A stretch of 64,000 nt of DNA. It comes from Scylla paramamosain (taxonomy: Eukaryota > Arthropoda > Malacostraca > Decapoda > Portunidae). Shown piece by piece: positions 13,494-25,600 of this stretch. Both the position numbers and the translations under genes were made by a program. The notes under the pieces were generated by a model. The model searched no databases. It saw only the letters and a list, made by a program, of their open reading frames with translations, and was not told where the DNA came from. The number at the start of each line of letters is the position of its first letter. Position 1 is the first letter of the stretch. The DNA is taken from NCBI RefSeq assembly GCF_035594125.1, contig NC_087191.1:2528501-2592500 (forward strand). The letters run 5' to 3'.

Positions 13494-13975
13494 CACGCAT
13501 TTAGTAAGGTTGTTCTGTTTCTTGATTATGAGTGTTATTCATGAGTTTCAGTATTTTGGTATCTTAGAAACTTCTCCATACAGTCGAGTTTTTGCGTTTT
13601 TTGCTTTTTGATTCTGGTGAAACTATAAGACACTCATTATACACGTTTCTCGTTATGTCCTTTTTTTTTCTTATATACAGTGCTTTGCATCCATTTTCGT
13701 GTTTTTTTTTTTCTATGTAACAAGCTCAAAAACACACAAAATATATTTTTTTGGTAATGTTATTCTATTTCTTCATATTGGTTGGTTTGCATCCGTTTTA
13801 GCGTTTTTCTACGTAAGTCTTTTAAAAGACACGTTTTCAGTTATTTTGTTTTGGATTTCCATATAGAGTGACTTTCATATTATTTATCGTTTTGGTGCCT
13901 AACATGCAGGAAAACACTCAAAAGACAGATTTCTTTTAAAGTCGTTAAATTTCATCAGATAGGAGGCTTTGCATA
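13494..13975 (+). repeat. Right arm facing inverted piece 1
   Basis: The normal E1-i1-A2-B2-C2-D2 run downstream of C1-D1 is the reverse complement, with divergence, of 12832-13285. The two arms of about 450 bp are separated by about 208 bp, so a transcript or single strand could fold into a long imperfect hairpin. Confidence 0.75.
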
Positions 13976-16900
13976 CACTTTATGGTTTGGAACATAATTC
14001 CGAAAAAAAAGGTAAAACTAACTTTTTCGATAATGTTTTTTCCACATAATTTCCCTGACTTTTGGCAGAATTTTGGCATCTTGGTACCTATGAACATCAA
14101 TAACACAAAAATAAAAATGCTATTTTTTTATTTATTTTTTTTTTCTTTATAAAGAGTGTTATTTGTATTTTTTAACGTTTTGGTACTTAAGTAACATAAA
14201 AACATTCATAATACACATTTCTCGTAATGTCCTTTCGTTTCCAAAATATGGGGATCTTTGCATGTATTTAAGCGTTTTTATAGGTAACATGATAAAAAAA
14301 AAACACTCAAAACACTTATTTTTGGTAACGTTTTTCTGCTTCTCCATAAAGGAATGTTTTGCATGCGTTTTAGCGATTTGGTATGTAAGGAGCTGAAAAA
14401 AAATTCAAGACAAGTTCTTGGTAAAAGTTGGTTTTCTTCCAATGTAATAAGATTGCCCTGCTTTTTAGTGCTTTATTACCTAACACGCTCAAAAACGCTG
14501 AAAAGATACTTCTGGTAATGTCATTTTTTTCCCACATAAAGCTAGTTTCGCATGCTATTTAGGGTTTTGGAAAAGAATATGAAAAAAAACACTCATAATA
14601 CACGCATTTGCTAATGTTGTTCTGTTTCTCAATTAAGATTTTTATTCATGAGTTTCAGCATTTTGGTATCTAAGAAACTTCTTTATATACACGAGTTTTT
14701 GCGTTTTTTGCCTTCTGGTTCTTGTGAACCACAAGTTCTTTTGCCCGAAAATAATAAGACACTCATTATACATGTTTCTTGTAATGTCCTTTTCTTTCCC
14801 AATAGCGAGTGCTTTGCATCCATTTTCGCGTTTTTTGTAGGTAACAAGGTCAAAAACACTAAAAATATACCTCTTTGGTAATGTTATTCTATTTCTTCAT
14901 GTTGGTTTTAATCTGTTTAGCGTTTTTCTACGTAAAACACCGAAAAGACACGTTTTCAATAATTTTGTTTTCCATTTCCAAAGAATATTGCCAGAATTTT
15001 GGCATCATAGTACTTATGAAGATCAAAAACAAAAAAAAAATTATATTTTTTTGTTTTCTTTTTTTCTTTATAAAGAGTGTTATTTGTGGGTTTTAGCTTT
15101 TTTTGTACTTAAGGAACTTAAAAACACTTATAATACACGTTTCTCGTAATGTCCTCTTGTTTCCCAAAAATAGGGTTCTTTATATGTATTTAAGCGTTTT
15201 TATTGGTAACATGATCAAAAACCCTCAAAATACATGTTTTTGGTAATGTTCTTCTGTTTGACCATAAAGTGTATTTTCCATGCGTTTTAGTGTTTTGGTA
15301 TATAAGGAGCTCAAAAACACTTAAAGGCAAGTTCTTGTTAAAAATTGGTTTTATTCCAATGTAATGTGTTTGCCCTGCTTTTTAGTGCTTTATTGTCTAA
15401 CACGCTCAAAAACACTCAAAAGACATTTTCTATAGTAATGTCATTTTTTATAAAGCTGGTTTCGCATGCAATTTGGGGTTTTGGTTACTAAGAATGTGAA
15501 AAACACTCAAAATACACGCATTTAGTAAGATTGTTCTGTTTCTCAATTAAGAATGTTGTTCCAGAGTTTCACCATTTTAGAATGTAAGAAACTTCTATAT
15601 ATACACGAGTTTTTACGTTTTTTGCCTTGTAGTTCTTGTGAAACTATAAAACATTCATTATACAAGTTTCTCGTAATGTCCTTTTGCTTCCGAATATAGA
15701 GTCCTTTCCATTAATTTTCGCGTTTTTTGTAGGTAACAAAGTTAAAAACACTAAAAATATACCTTTTTGGTAATGTTATTTTATTTCTTCATATTGGTTG
15801 GTTTGCATCCGTTTTAGCGTTTTTCTACGTAAAAAAACGGAGAAGACACTTTTTTAGTAATTTTGTTTTGGATTCCCATATAGATTGACTTGCATGTTAT
15901 TTATCGTGTTGGTTTCTAAGATGCTGAAAAACACTCATAAGACCGTTTTCTGGCAAAGACGTTTAATTTACCGTTATAGGTGGGTTTGTATGCATTTTAC
16001 GGGTTTGGTTCATAACAATCCGAAAAAAAAGCTATGTTTAACTTTTTTGATAATGTTCTGATTTCACATACTTTCCTGAATTTTGCCTGAATTTTGGCAT
16101 ATCGGTACCTGTGAAGATGAATAAGAAAAAAATATCGTATTTTTTTTTATTTATTTACTGTTTTCTCAATAAAGAGTTTTATTTGTGGCTTTTAGCTTTT
16201 TGGTAATTAATGAACTTAAAATCACTCATAATACACGTTTCTCGTAATCTTCTTTCGTTTCCCAAAAATAGTGTTCTTTGCATGTATTTAAGCGTTTTTA
16301 TTGGTAACGTGATCAAAAACACTCAAAATACATGTTTTTGGTAATGTTATTCTGTTTCACCATAAAGTGTGTTGTGCATGCGTTTTAGTGTTTTGGTATA
16401 TAAGTAGCTCAAAAACACTTAAAGGCAAGTTCTTGGTAAAAATTCGTTTTACTCAAATGTAATGTGATTGCCCTCCTTTTTAGTACTCTATTGGCTAACA
16501 CGCTCAAAAACACTCAAAAGAAATTTTTCTGGTAAATCTTTTTTTTTCCCACAAATCCATTTTCGCATGCAATTTGGGGTTTTGGTAACTAAGAATGTTA
16601 AAAGCACTCAAAATACACGCATTTAGTAAGGTTGTTCTGTTTCTCAATTAGGAGTGTTATAAATGAGTTTTAGCATTTTGGTATCTAGGAAACGTCTCCA
16701 TATACACGAGATTTTGCGTTTTTTGACTTGTGGTTCTTTTGAACAATGAAACACTCATTATACACTTTTCTTGCAATGTCCTTTTGTTTCCCGATAGAGA
16801 GTGCTTTGCATCAATTTTTGCATTTTTTGTAGGTAACAAGCTGAAAAACACTCAAAATATACCTTTTTAGTAACGTTTTTTTATTTCTTGATATTGGTTG

Positions 16901-18746
16901 CTTTTTATCCGTTTTAGCGTTTTTCTATGTAAAACACTTAGAAGACATGTTTTCAGTAACTTTGTTTTGGATTCCCATATAGAGTGAGTTCCTTATTATT
17001 TATCGTTTTGGTGCCTAACATGCTAAAAAACACCCAAAACAGATTTCTCGTAAGGTCGTTTAATTTCCTCATATTGGAGGCTTTCCGTGCACTTTAAGGT
17101 TTGGTACATAACAGTCGGAAAAAAAAAGAGCTGAAATTAACTTTTTTGATAATATTCTTTTATCACATAATTGCCCTCAATTTCCCCAGAATTTTGGCAT
17201 CTCGGTACCTATGAAGATGAAAAACAAAAAAACAAAAAAATCATATTTTTTATTTTTTTATTTATTTTTTTTATTTTCTAAATAAATAGTGTTATTTGTG
17301 GGTTTTAGCTTTTTGGTACTTAAGAAACTTAAAAAAAAAAACACTCATAATACACGACTCTCGTAATGTCCTTTTGTTTCCCAAACATAATGTTCTTTGC
17401 ATATACTTAAGCGTTTTTATAGATAACATGATCAAAAACACTCAAAATACTTGTTTTTGGTAATGTTATTCTGTTTTTCCATAAAGTTTGTTTTCCATGC
17501 GTTTTAGCGGTCTGGTATATAAGGGGTTAAAAAACACTTAAAGGCAAATTGTTCGTAAAAGTTGGTTTTATTCCCATGTAATTAGATTGTTCTGCTTTTT
17601 AGTGCTTTGTTGCATATCACGCAGAAAAACACACAAAAGACACTTTTCTAATGTCATTTTTTTCCCCACATGAAGCTACTTTCGCATGTAATTTGGCATT
17701 TTCGTAACTAAGAATGTGAAAAACACTCAAAATACACAATTTGGTAAGGTAATTCTGTTTATCAATTAAAAGTGTTATTCATGCATTTATTCATTTTGAT
17801 ATGTAAGAAATTTCTCTATATACACGAGTTTTTGCGTTAATTGCCTTGTGGTTCTTTTAAAATTATAAAACACTCATTATAGACATTTCTCGTAATGTCA
17901 TTTTGTTTCCTAATATAGAGTGCTTTACATCCATTTTTGCATTTTTTGTAGGTAACAAGCTTAAAAACACTCAATATATTTTTTTTTTTTGTAAAGTTAT
18001 TCTATTTCTTCATATAGGATGGTTTGTATCTGCTTTAGCGTTTTTCCACGTAAAACACTGAAAAGACACGTTTTCAGTAATTTTCTTTTATATTCACATA
18101 TTGACTGACTTCCATATTATTTATCGTTTTGGTGCCTAACATGCTGAAAAACATTGAAAAGACAGGTTTCTGGTAAAGTCGTTTAACTTCCTTATATAGG
18201 TGGCTTTGCATGCACTTTAGGGTTTGGTACATAACAATCCGAAAAAAAAGCTATAATTAACTTTTATGATAATTTTCTTTTTTGCACATAAATTCCCTAA
18301 ACTTTGGCATAATTTTGGCATCTCGGTACCTATGAAGATGAATAACAAAAAAAAATCCCATTTTTTGTTTATTTATTTATTTATTTTTTCTAAAGAGTGT
18401 TATTTTTGGGTTTTAGGTGTTTTAGTTCTGAAGGAACTTAAAAATCACTCATAATACACGTTTCTCGTAATGTTCTTTTGTTTCCCAAACACAAGGTTCT
18501 TTGCAAGTATTTAAGCGTTTTTTTTTAGATAACATGATCAGAAACACTCAAAATACATGTATTTGGTAATGTTCTTCTGTTTCTCCATAAAATGTATTTT
18601 GCATGTGTTTTAGCGTTTTGGTATGTAAGTAGCTCAAAAACACTTAAAGGCCAGTTCTTGGTAAAATTTGGTTTTATTCCCATGTAATGTGATTGCCCTG
18701 GCTTTTAGTGCTTTATTGCGTAACACGCTTAAAAACACTGAAAAGA

Positions 18747-19198
18747 CATGCAAAGCCTCCCATATGAGGAAATTAAAGACCTTACCAGAAATCTGTCTTT
18801 TGAGTGTTTTTCAGCATGTTAGGCACCAAAAGGATAAATAATAAGGAAATCACTCTATGTGGGAATCCAAAAAAAAATTTCTGAAAACGTGTCTTCTCAG
18901 TGTTTTACGTACAAAAACGCTAAAACTGATACAAACCAACCAATATCAAGAAGCAGAAAAACATTACCAAAAATGTATATTTTGAGTGTTTTTGAGCTTG
19001 TTACCTACAAAAAACGCAAAAATGGATACAAAGCTCTCTATATTGGGAAACAAAGGGACATTACGAGAAAAAAGTATAATCAATGTTTTATAGTTAAAAA
19101 AAAAAAAAAAGGCAAAAAACGAAAAAACTCGTGTAAATGCTGAAACTCATAAATAACACTCTTAATTGAGAAACAGAGCAACCTTACTAAATGCGTGT
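18747..19198 (-). repeat. Inverted HOR piece 2
   Basis: It has the same composition and junctions as the piece at 12832-13285: D1 stub CACTGAAAAGA, then reversed D2 to E1 ending TAAATGCGTGT, then a second C1 (CAAAAACACTAGAAGGCAAG). An A-run within reversed i1 is expanded. A reading frame of about 94 codons passes through it but belongs to the satellite. Confidence 0.9.
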
Positions 19199-19734
19199 CA
19201 AAAACACTAGAAGGCAAGTTCTTTTTATAACTTGGTTTTATTGCCATGTAATGTGATTGTTCTGCTTTTTAGTGCTTTATTGCCTAACACGATCAAAAAC
19301 ACTCAAACACACTTTTCTGGTAATGTCATTTTTTCCCACATAAAGTTAGTTTCGCATGGAATTTGGGGTTTTGTTAACTAAAAATGTAAAAAAACAAAAA
19401 ATAAATAAATAAAATAAACGCATTTAGTAAGATTGTTCTGTTTCTTGATTATGAGTGTTATTCATGAGTTTCAGTATTTTGGTATCTTAGAAACTTCTCC
19501 ATACAGTCGAGGTTTTGCGTTTTTTGCCTTGTGATTCTGGTGAAACTATAAAACACTCATTATACACGTTTCTCGTTATGTCCTTTTTTTTCCTTATATA
19601 GAGTGCTTTGCATCCATTTTCGCGTTTCTTTTTATGTAACAAGCTCAAAAACACACAAAATATACTTTTTTGGTAATGTTATTCTATTTCTTCATATTGG
19701 TTGGTTTGCATCCGTTTTAGCGTTTTTCTACTTA

Positions 19735-19822
19735 AATCTTTTAGTAATCTTTTACTAATCTTTTAGTAATCTTTTAGTAATCTTTTAGTAATCTTTTAGT
19801 AATCTTTTAGTAATCTTTCAGT
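19735..19822 (+). repeat. 11-bp minisatellite, 8 units
   Basis: Eight head-to-tail copies of AATCTTTTAGT lie in 88 bp; unit 2 has ACT and unit 8 has TCAGT at the end. It lies in C2 where the other blocks have AAATCTTTTAAAAGACACG-type sequence (13,810, 30,366, 59,125), so it expanded from that seed only in this copy. Confidence 0.95.
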
Positions 19823-19889
19823 AATTTTTTTTTGGATTTCTAAAATAGAGTGACTTTCATATTATTTATCGTTTTGGTGCGTACCATGC

Positions 19890-19890
19890 T
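19890..19890. other. C2-to-A2 HOR jump
   Basis: C2 ends at ACCATGC and continues with TTTTTGGTGCTTTTTGCTTCCC, the middle of an A2 monomer. D2 and E2 are skipped and A2-B2-C2 are repeated. The identical join is near 30,465, 30,951 and 59,221. Confidence 0.8.
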
Positions 19891-20159
19891 TTTTGGTGCT
19901 TTTTGCTTCCCAATATAGAGTGCTTTCCATCCATTTTTGCGTTTTTTGTAGGTAAGAATTTCAAAAACAATAAAAATATACCTTTTTGGTAATGTTTCTT
20001 CATTTTGGTTAGTTTGCATCCATTTTAGCGTTTTCTACGTAAAACACCAAAAAGACACGTTTTCAGTAATTTTGTTTTGGATTCCCATATAGATTGACTT
20101 CTTTGGGTTTTATCTTGTTGGTTCCTAAAATGCTGAAAAACACTCATAAGACAGTTTTC

Positions 20160-20242
20160 GGGCAAAGACGTTAAATTTCCCCATATAGGTGGCTTTGCAT
20201 GGCAAAAGACGTTGGCAAAGACGTTAAATTTGCATGCACTTT
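20160..20242. other. Scrambled local duplication in D2
   Basis: GGCAAAGACGTTAAATTT is followed by CATATAGGTGGCTTTGCAT, then GGCAAAAGACGTT, then GGCAAAGACGTTAAATTTGC. One short D2 piece therefore appears up to three times, in the manner of repeated template switching. Confidence 0.75.
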
Positions 20243-22587
20243 AGGGGTTTGGTACATAACAGTCCGAAAAAAAAGCTAAATTTAACTTTTTTGATAATGT
20301 TCTTATTTCATATAAATTCCTGAACTTTGCCCGAATTTTGGCACCTCGTTACCTGTGAAGATGGATAAGAATGAAAAAAAATCGTATTTTTTTATTTATT
20401 TATTTATTTTTCTCAATTTAGAGTGTAATTTGTGGCTTTTAGCTTTTTCATACTTAATGAACTTAAAAACACTCATAATACACGTTTCTCGTAATGTTCT
20501 TTCATTTCCCCAAAATACGGTTCTTTGCATGTAGTGAAGCGTTTTTATTGGTAACATGATCAAAAACACTCAAAATACATGTTTTTGGTAATGTTATTCT
20601 GTTTCACTCTAAAGTGTATTTTGCATGCATTTTAGTGTTTTGGTATATAAGGAGCTCAAATACACTTAAAGGAGAGTTCTTGTTAAAAATTGGTTTATGT
20701 AATGTGATTGTCCTACGTTTTAGTGCTTTATTGCCTAACACGCTAAAAAAAAAAAAACTCAAAACACATTTTTCTGGTAACGTCATTTTTCTCCCTCAAA
20801 AAAATTGTTTCGCATGCAATTTGGGGTTTTGGTAACTAAGGATCTGAAAAGCAATCAAAATACACGCATTTTGTAAGATTGTTCTGTTTCTCAATTAAGA
20901 GTGTTGTTCCAGAGTTTCAGCATTTTGGAATGTAAGAAACTTCTCTATATGAACTAATTTTTGCGTTTTTTGCCTTGTAGTTCTTGTGAAACTATAAAAC
21001 ACTCATTATACACCTTTCTCGTAATCTCCTTTTGCTTCCCAATATAGAGTGCTTTCCATCCATTTTCGCGTTTTTTGTAGGTAACAATTTCAAAAACACT
21101 TAAAATATACATTTTTGGTATTGCTATTTTATTTCTTCATATTGGTTGGTTTACATCCGTTTTAGCGTTTTTTCTACGTAAAACACCGAAAAGACACGTT
21201 ATTAGTAAATTTGTTTTTCATTCCAATATAGATTGACTTCCATGTTATTTATCTTGTTGGTTCCTAACATGCTGAAACACACTCAAAAGACCGTTTTCTG
21301 GCAAACACGTTTAATTTCCCCATATAGGTGGCTTTGCATGCACTTTAGGGGTTTGGTACATAACAGTCCGAAAAAAAAGTAGCTATATTTAACTTTTTTA
21401 ATAATATTCTTATTTCACATAATTTCCTGAACTTTGCCCGAATTTTGGCATTTCGTTACCTGTGAATATGAATAAGAAAGAACAAAAACTATTGTATTTT
21501 TTTTTATTTATTTATTGTTTTTAAATAAAGAGTGTTATTTGTGGCTTTTAGCTTTTTGGTAATTAATAAACTTAAAAACACTCATAATACACGTTTCTCG
21601 TAATCTCCTTTCGTTTCCCAAAAATAGTGTTCTTTGCATTTATTTAAGCGTTTTTATTGGTAATATAATCCGAAACACTCAAAATACATGTTAGTGTTTC
21701 ACCATAAAGAGTGTTTTTCATGCGTTTTAGTGTTTTGGTATATAAGGAGCTCAAAATCACTTAAAGGCAAGTTCTTTGTATAAATTCGTTTTCCTCCAAT
21801 GTAATGTGATTGTCCCCCTTTTTAATGCTTTATTTTCTATCACGCTCAAAAACACTCAAAAGACACTTTTCTGGTAAAGTCTTTTTTTTCCCACAAATCT
21901 ATTTTCGCAGGCAATTTGGGGTTTCGCTAAATAAGAATGTAAAAAGCACTCAAAATACACGCATTTATTAAGGTTGTTCTGTTTCTGAATTAGGAGTGTT
22001 ATACATGAGTTTTAGCATTTTTTGTATCTAGGAAACGTCTCCATCTACACGAGATTTTGCGTTTTTTTACCTTGTGGTTCTTTTGAACTATAAAACACTC
22101 ATTATACACTTTTCTTGCAATGTCCTTTTGTTTCCCAACATAGACTGCTTTGCATCAATTTTCGCGTTTTTTGTAGGTATCAAGCTCAAAAACACTCAAA
22201 ATATAACTTTTTAGTAACGTTTTTCTATTTATTAATATTGGTTGCTTTCCATCCGTTTTAGCGTTTTTCTACGTAAAACACTGAGAAGACACGTTTTCAG
22301 AAAATTTTTTTTGGATTCCCATATAGAGTGAGTTCCTTATTATTTATCGTTTTGGTGCCTAACATGCTAAAAAACACTCAAAAGACATATTTCAGGTAAG
22401 GTCGTTTAATTTCCTCATATAGGAGTCTTTGCATGTACTTTAAGGTTTGGTACATAACAGTCCCCAAAAAAACCTGAAATTAACTTTTTTGATAATATTC
22501 TTTTATCATATGATTACCCTGAATGTTCCAGGAATTTTGGCATCTCGGTACCTATGAATATGAATAACAAAAAAGAAAAAAATCCTA

Positions 22588-22615
22588 TTTTTTTTTTTTT
22601 TTTTTTTTTTTTTTT
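22588..22615. repeat. Poly(T) tract, 28 bp, in E2
   Basis: The TCCTA-T(n)-(TTTA)n stretch of E2 is here a pure T-run. In neighbouring units the same place holds TTTATTTATT repeats. It is length-variable simple sequence, present in some form in almost every HOR. Confidence 0.9.
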
Positions 22616-25600
22616 CTAAATAAAGAGTGTTATTTGTGGGTTTTAGCTTTTTAATACTTAAGGAACTTAAAAAAACACTCATAATACACGTTTCTCGTAA
22701 TGTCCTTTGTTTTCCCAAACATAATGTTCTTTGCATATATTTAAGCGTTTTTATAGATAACATGATCAAAAACACTCAAAATACATGTTTTTGGTAATGT
22801 TCATCTGTATCTCCATAAAGTTTGTTTTGTATGCGTTTTAGCGGTTTGGTATATAAGGAGCTCAAAAACACTTAAACGCAAGTTTTTGGTATAAATTGGT
22901 GTTATTCCAATGTAATATGATTGGCCTGCTTTTTAGTGGTTTATTGCCTATCACGCTCAAAAAATATTAAAAGATACTTTTTCTGGTAATGTCATTTTTT
23001 CCTCACATAAAGGTGGTTTCGAATGGAATTTGGGGTTTTGGTGACTAAGAATGTGAAAAGCACTCAAAAAACACGCATTTAGTAATGTTGTTCTGTTTCT
23101 CATTTAAGAGTGTTATTCATGAGTTTCAGCATTTTGGTATCTAGGAACCTTCTCCATATACACGAGTTTTTGTGTTTTTTGACTTTTGGTTCTTTTGAAC
23201 TATAAAAAACTCATTATACACTTTTCTTGCAAAGTCCTTTTTGTTTTCTAATATAGAGTGCTTTGCATCAATTTTGGCGTTTTTTGTACGTAACATTTTC
23301 AAAAACACTCAAAATATACCTTTTTTGGTTGTTTTTCTATTTCTTGATATTGGTAGGTTTGCATCCGTTTTAGCGTTTTTCTACGTAAAACAAAGAAAAA
23401 ACACGTTTTCAGCAATTTTGTTTTGGATTCTCATATAGAGTGAGTTCTTTACTATTAATCATTTTGGTGCCTAAAATGCTGAAAAACACTCAAAAAACAG
23501 ATTTCTGGTAAGGTCGTTTAATTTCCTCATATAGGAGTCTTTGGATGCAGTTTAGGGTTTGGTACATAAAACTCCGAAAAAAAAGCTAAAATTTACTTTT
23601 TTGATAATTTTTGTTTTATCATATAATAGCCCTGAATTTTCCCAGAACTTTGGCATCTCGGTACCTATAAAGATTAATAACAAAAAAAAAATCCTATTTC
23701 TTATTCTCTTACTTTTCTTCTAAATAAATAATTTTTTTCTTATTTGTGGGGTTTTAGTTTTTTGGTACTTAAGAAACTTAAAAACACTTATAATACACGT
23801 TTCTCGTAATGTTTTGCATGCGTTTTAGCGTTTTGGTATGTAATGAGTTCAAAAACACTTAAAGGCAAGTTCTTGGTAAAAGTTGTTTTTATTCCCATGT
23901 AATGTGATTCCCCTGCTTTTTTAGTGCTTTATTGCCTAACACGCTCAAAAACACTCAAAAGACACTTTTTTGGTAATATCATTTTTTTCCAACATAAAAC
24001 TAGTTTTGCATGGAATTTGAAGTTTTGGTAACTAAGAATGTAAAAAAAACTCAAAACACAAGCATTTAGTAAGGTTGTTCTATTTCTTCATTAAAAAGTG
24101 TTATTCATGAGTTTCAGCATTTTGTTATGTAAGAAAATTTTCTAATACACACATTTGGTAAGGTATTTCAGTTTCAAAATTAAAAGTGTTATTCATGAGT
24201 TTCAGCTTTTTGGTATGTAAGAAACTTCTTTATGTACACGAGTTTTTGAGTGTTTTACCTTGTGGTTCTTGTCAAACTATAAAACACTTATAAACGTTTC
24301 TCGTAATATCCTCTTCTTTGCCAATATAACGTGCTTTCTATCCATTTTTGCATTTTTTGTAGGTAACAAGCTCAAATACACATCAAAATATATCTTTTTG
24401 GTAATGTTATTCTATTTCTTCATATTGATTAGTTTGCATCCGTTTTAGCATTTTTCTACGTAAATCACTGAAAAGACACGTTTAAAGTAATATTGTTGAA
24501 ATTGCTGAAAAACACTCAAAAGACAGGTTTCTGGTAAAGTCGTGTAATTTCCCCATATAGGTGGATCTGCATGCACTTCAGAGTTTGTACATAACTCCAA
24601 AAAAAAGCTAAAATTATTTTTTTTATAATGATTTTTTTTACAAAATTTCCATGAATTTTGCCAGAATTTCGGCATCTCGTTACCTATGAAGATGAATAAC
24701 AAAAAAAAATTATCTCTATAAAGAATTATTTGTGGGTTTTAGCTTTTTGGTACTTAAGGAACTTAAAAACACTCATAATACACGATTTTCGTAATGTCCT
24801 TTCATTTTTCCAAACATAGGGTTCTTTGCATGTATTTAGGCGTTTTTATAGGTAACATGATCAAAAACATTCAAAATATATGTTTCTGGTAATCTTATTC
24901 TGTTTCTCCATAAAGGGTGTTTCGCATGCGTTTTAGCGTTTTGGTATGTAAGAAGCTCAAAAACACGTAAAGGCAGGTTCTTGGTAAAAGTTGGTTTTAT
25001 TCCCATATAATGTGATTGCCCTCCTTTTTAGTGCTTTAGTGCCTATCACGTTCAAAAACACTCAAAAGACACTTTTCTGGTAATGTCATTTTTTTTCCCA
25101 CATAAAGCCAGTTTGCATGCAATTTTTGGTTTTGATAACTAAGAATGTGAAAAGCACTCAAAATACATGCATTTGGTATGGTTGTTCTATATTCTTAATT
25201 AAGAGTGTTATATCTGAGTTTCAGCATTTTGGTATCTAAGAAACTACTCCATATACACCGAGTTTTTGCGATTTTTGCCTTGTGGCTGTTGTGAAACTAT
25301 AAAACACTCATTATACACGTTTCTCGAAATGTCCTTTTGTATCCCAATATAGAGTGCTTTCCATCCATTTTCGCGTTTTTTTAAGGTAAGCTCAAATACA
25401 CTCAAAATATACCTTTTTGGTAATGTTATTCTATTTCTCCATATTCGTTGGTTTGCATTCGATTTAGCCTTTTTCTACGTAAAACACTGAAAAGACACTT
25501 TTTCAGTAATTTTGTGATGGATTCCCTCATTGAGTGATTTCCATATTATTTATCGTTTTGGTGCCTAACATGCTGAAAAAAAAGCACACAAGACAGGTTT

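Larger units (their letters stand above)
9800..15837 (+). repeat. Block alpha (about 6 kb), short relative of the 11-kb block
   Basis: The block begins like the two 11-kb blocks: a C2 with ATAGATTGACTTGCATG and an E2 with CGGTACCTGTGAAGATG plus ATATCGTA. Anchors 10070, 11279, 12399 and 14082 correspond to 16103, 17203, 18324 and 20347. It includes inverted segment 1. It lacks the C2-to-A2 join found in the longer blocks, and its C2 at about 13,900 runs on normally into D2, so it may preserve an earlier form. Confidence 0.7.

Noticed and set aside
18859..19143. A 94-codon plus-strand frame that looks more open than its neighbours
   Set aside because: It lies wholly in the inverted HOR piece and is the usual minus-strand satellite frame seen from the other side. 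Its relative at 29,529 is broken earlier.
19735..19822. Possible interstitial telomere repeat
   Set aside because: The 11-mer AATCTTTTAGT is not TTAGG, TTAGGG or another known telomere unit, and it grew from the local satellite seed.
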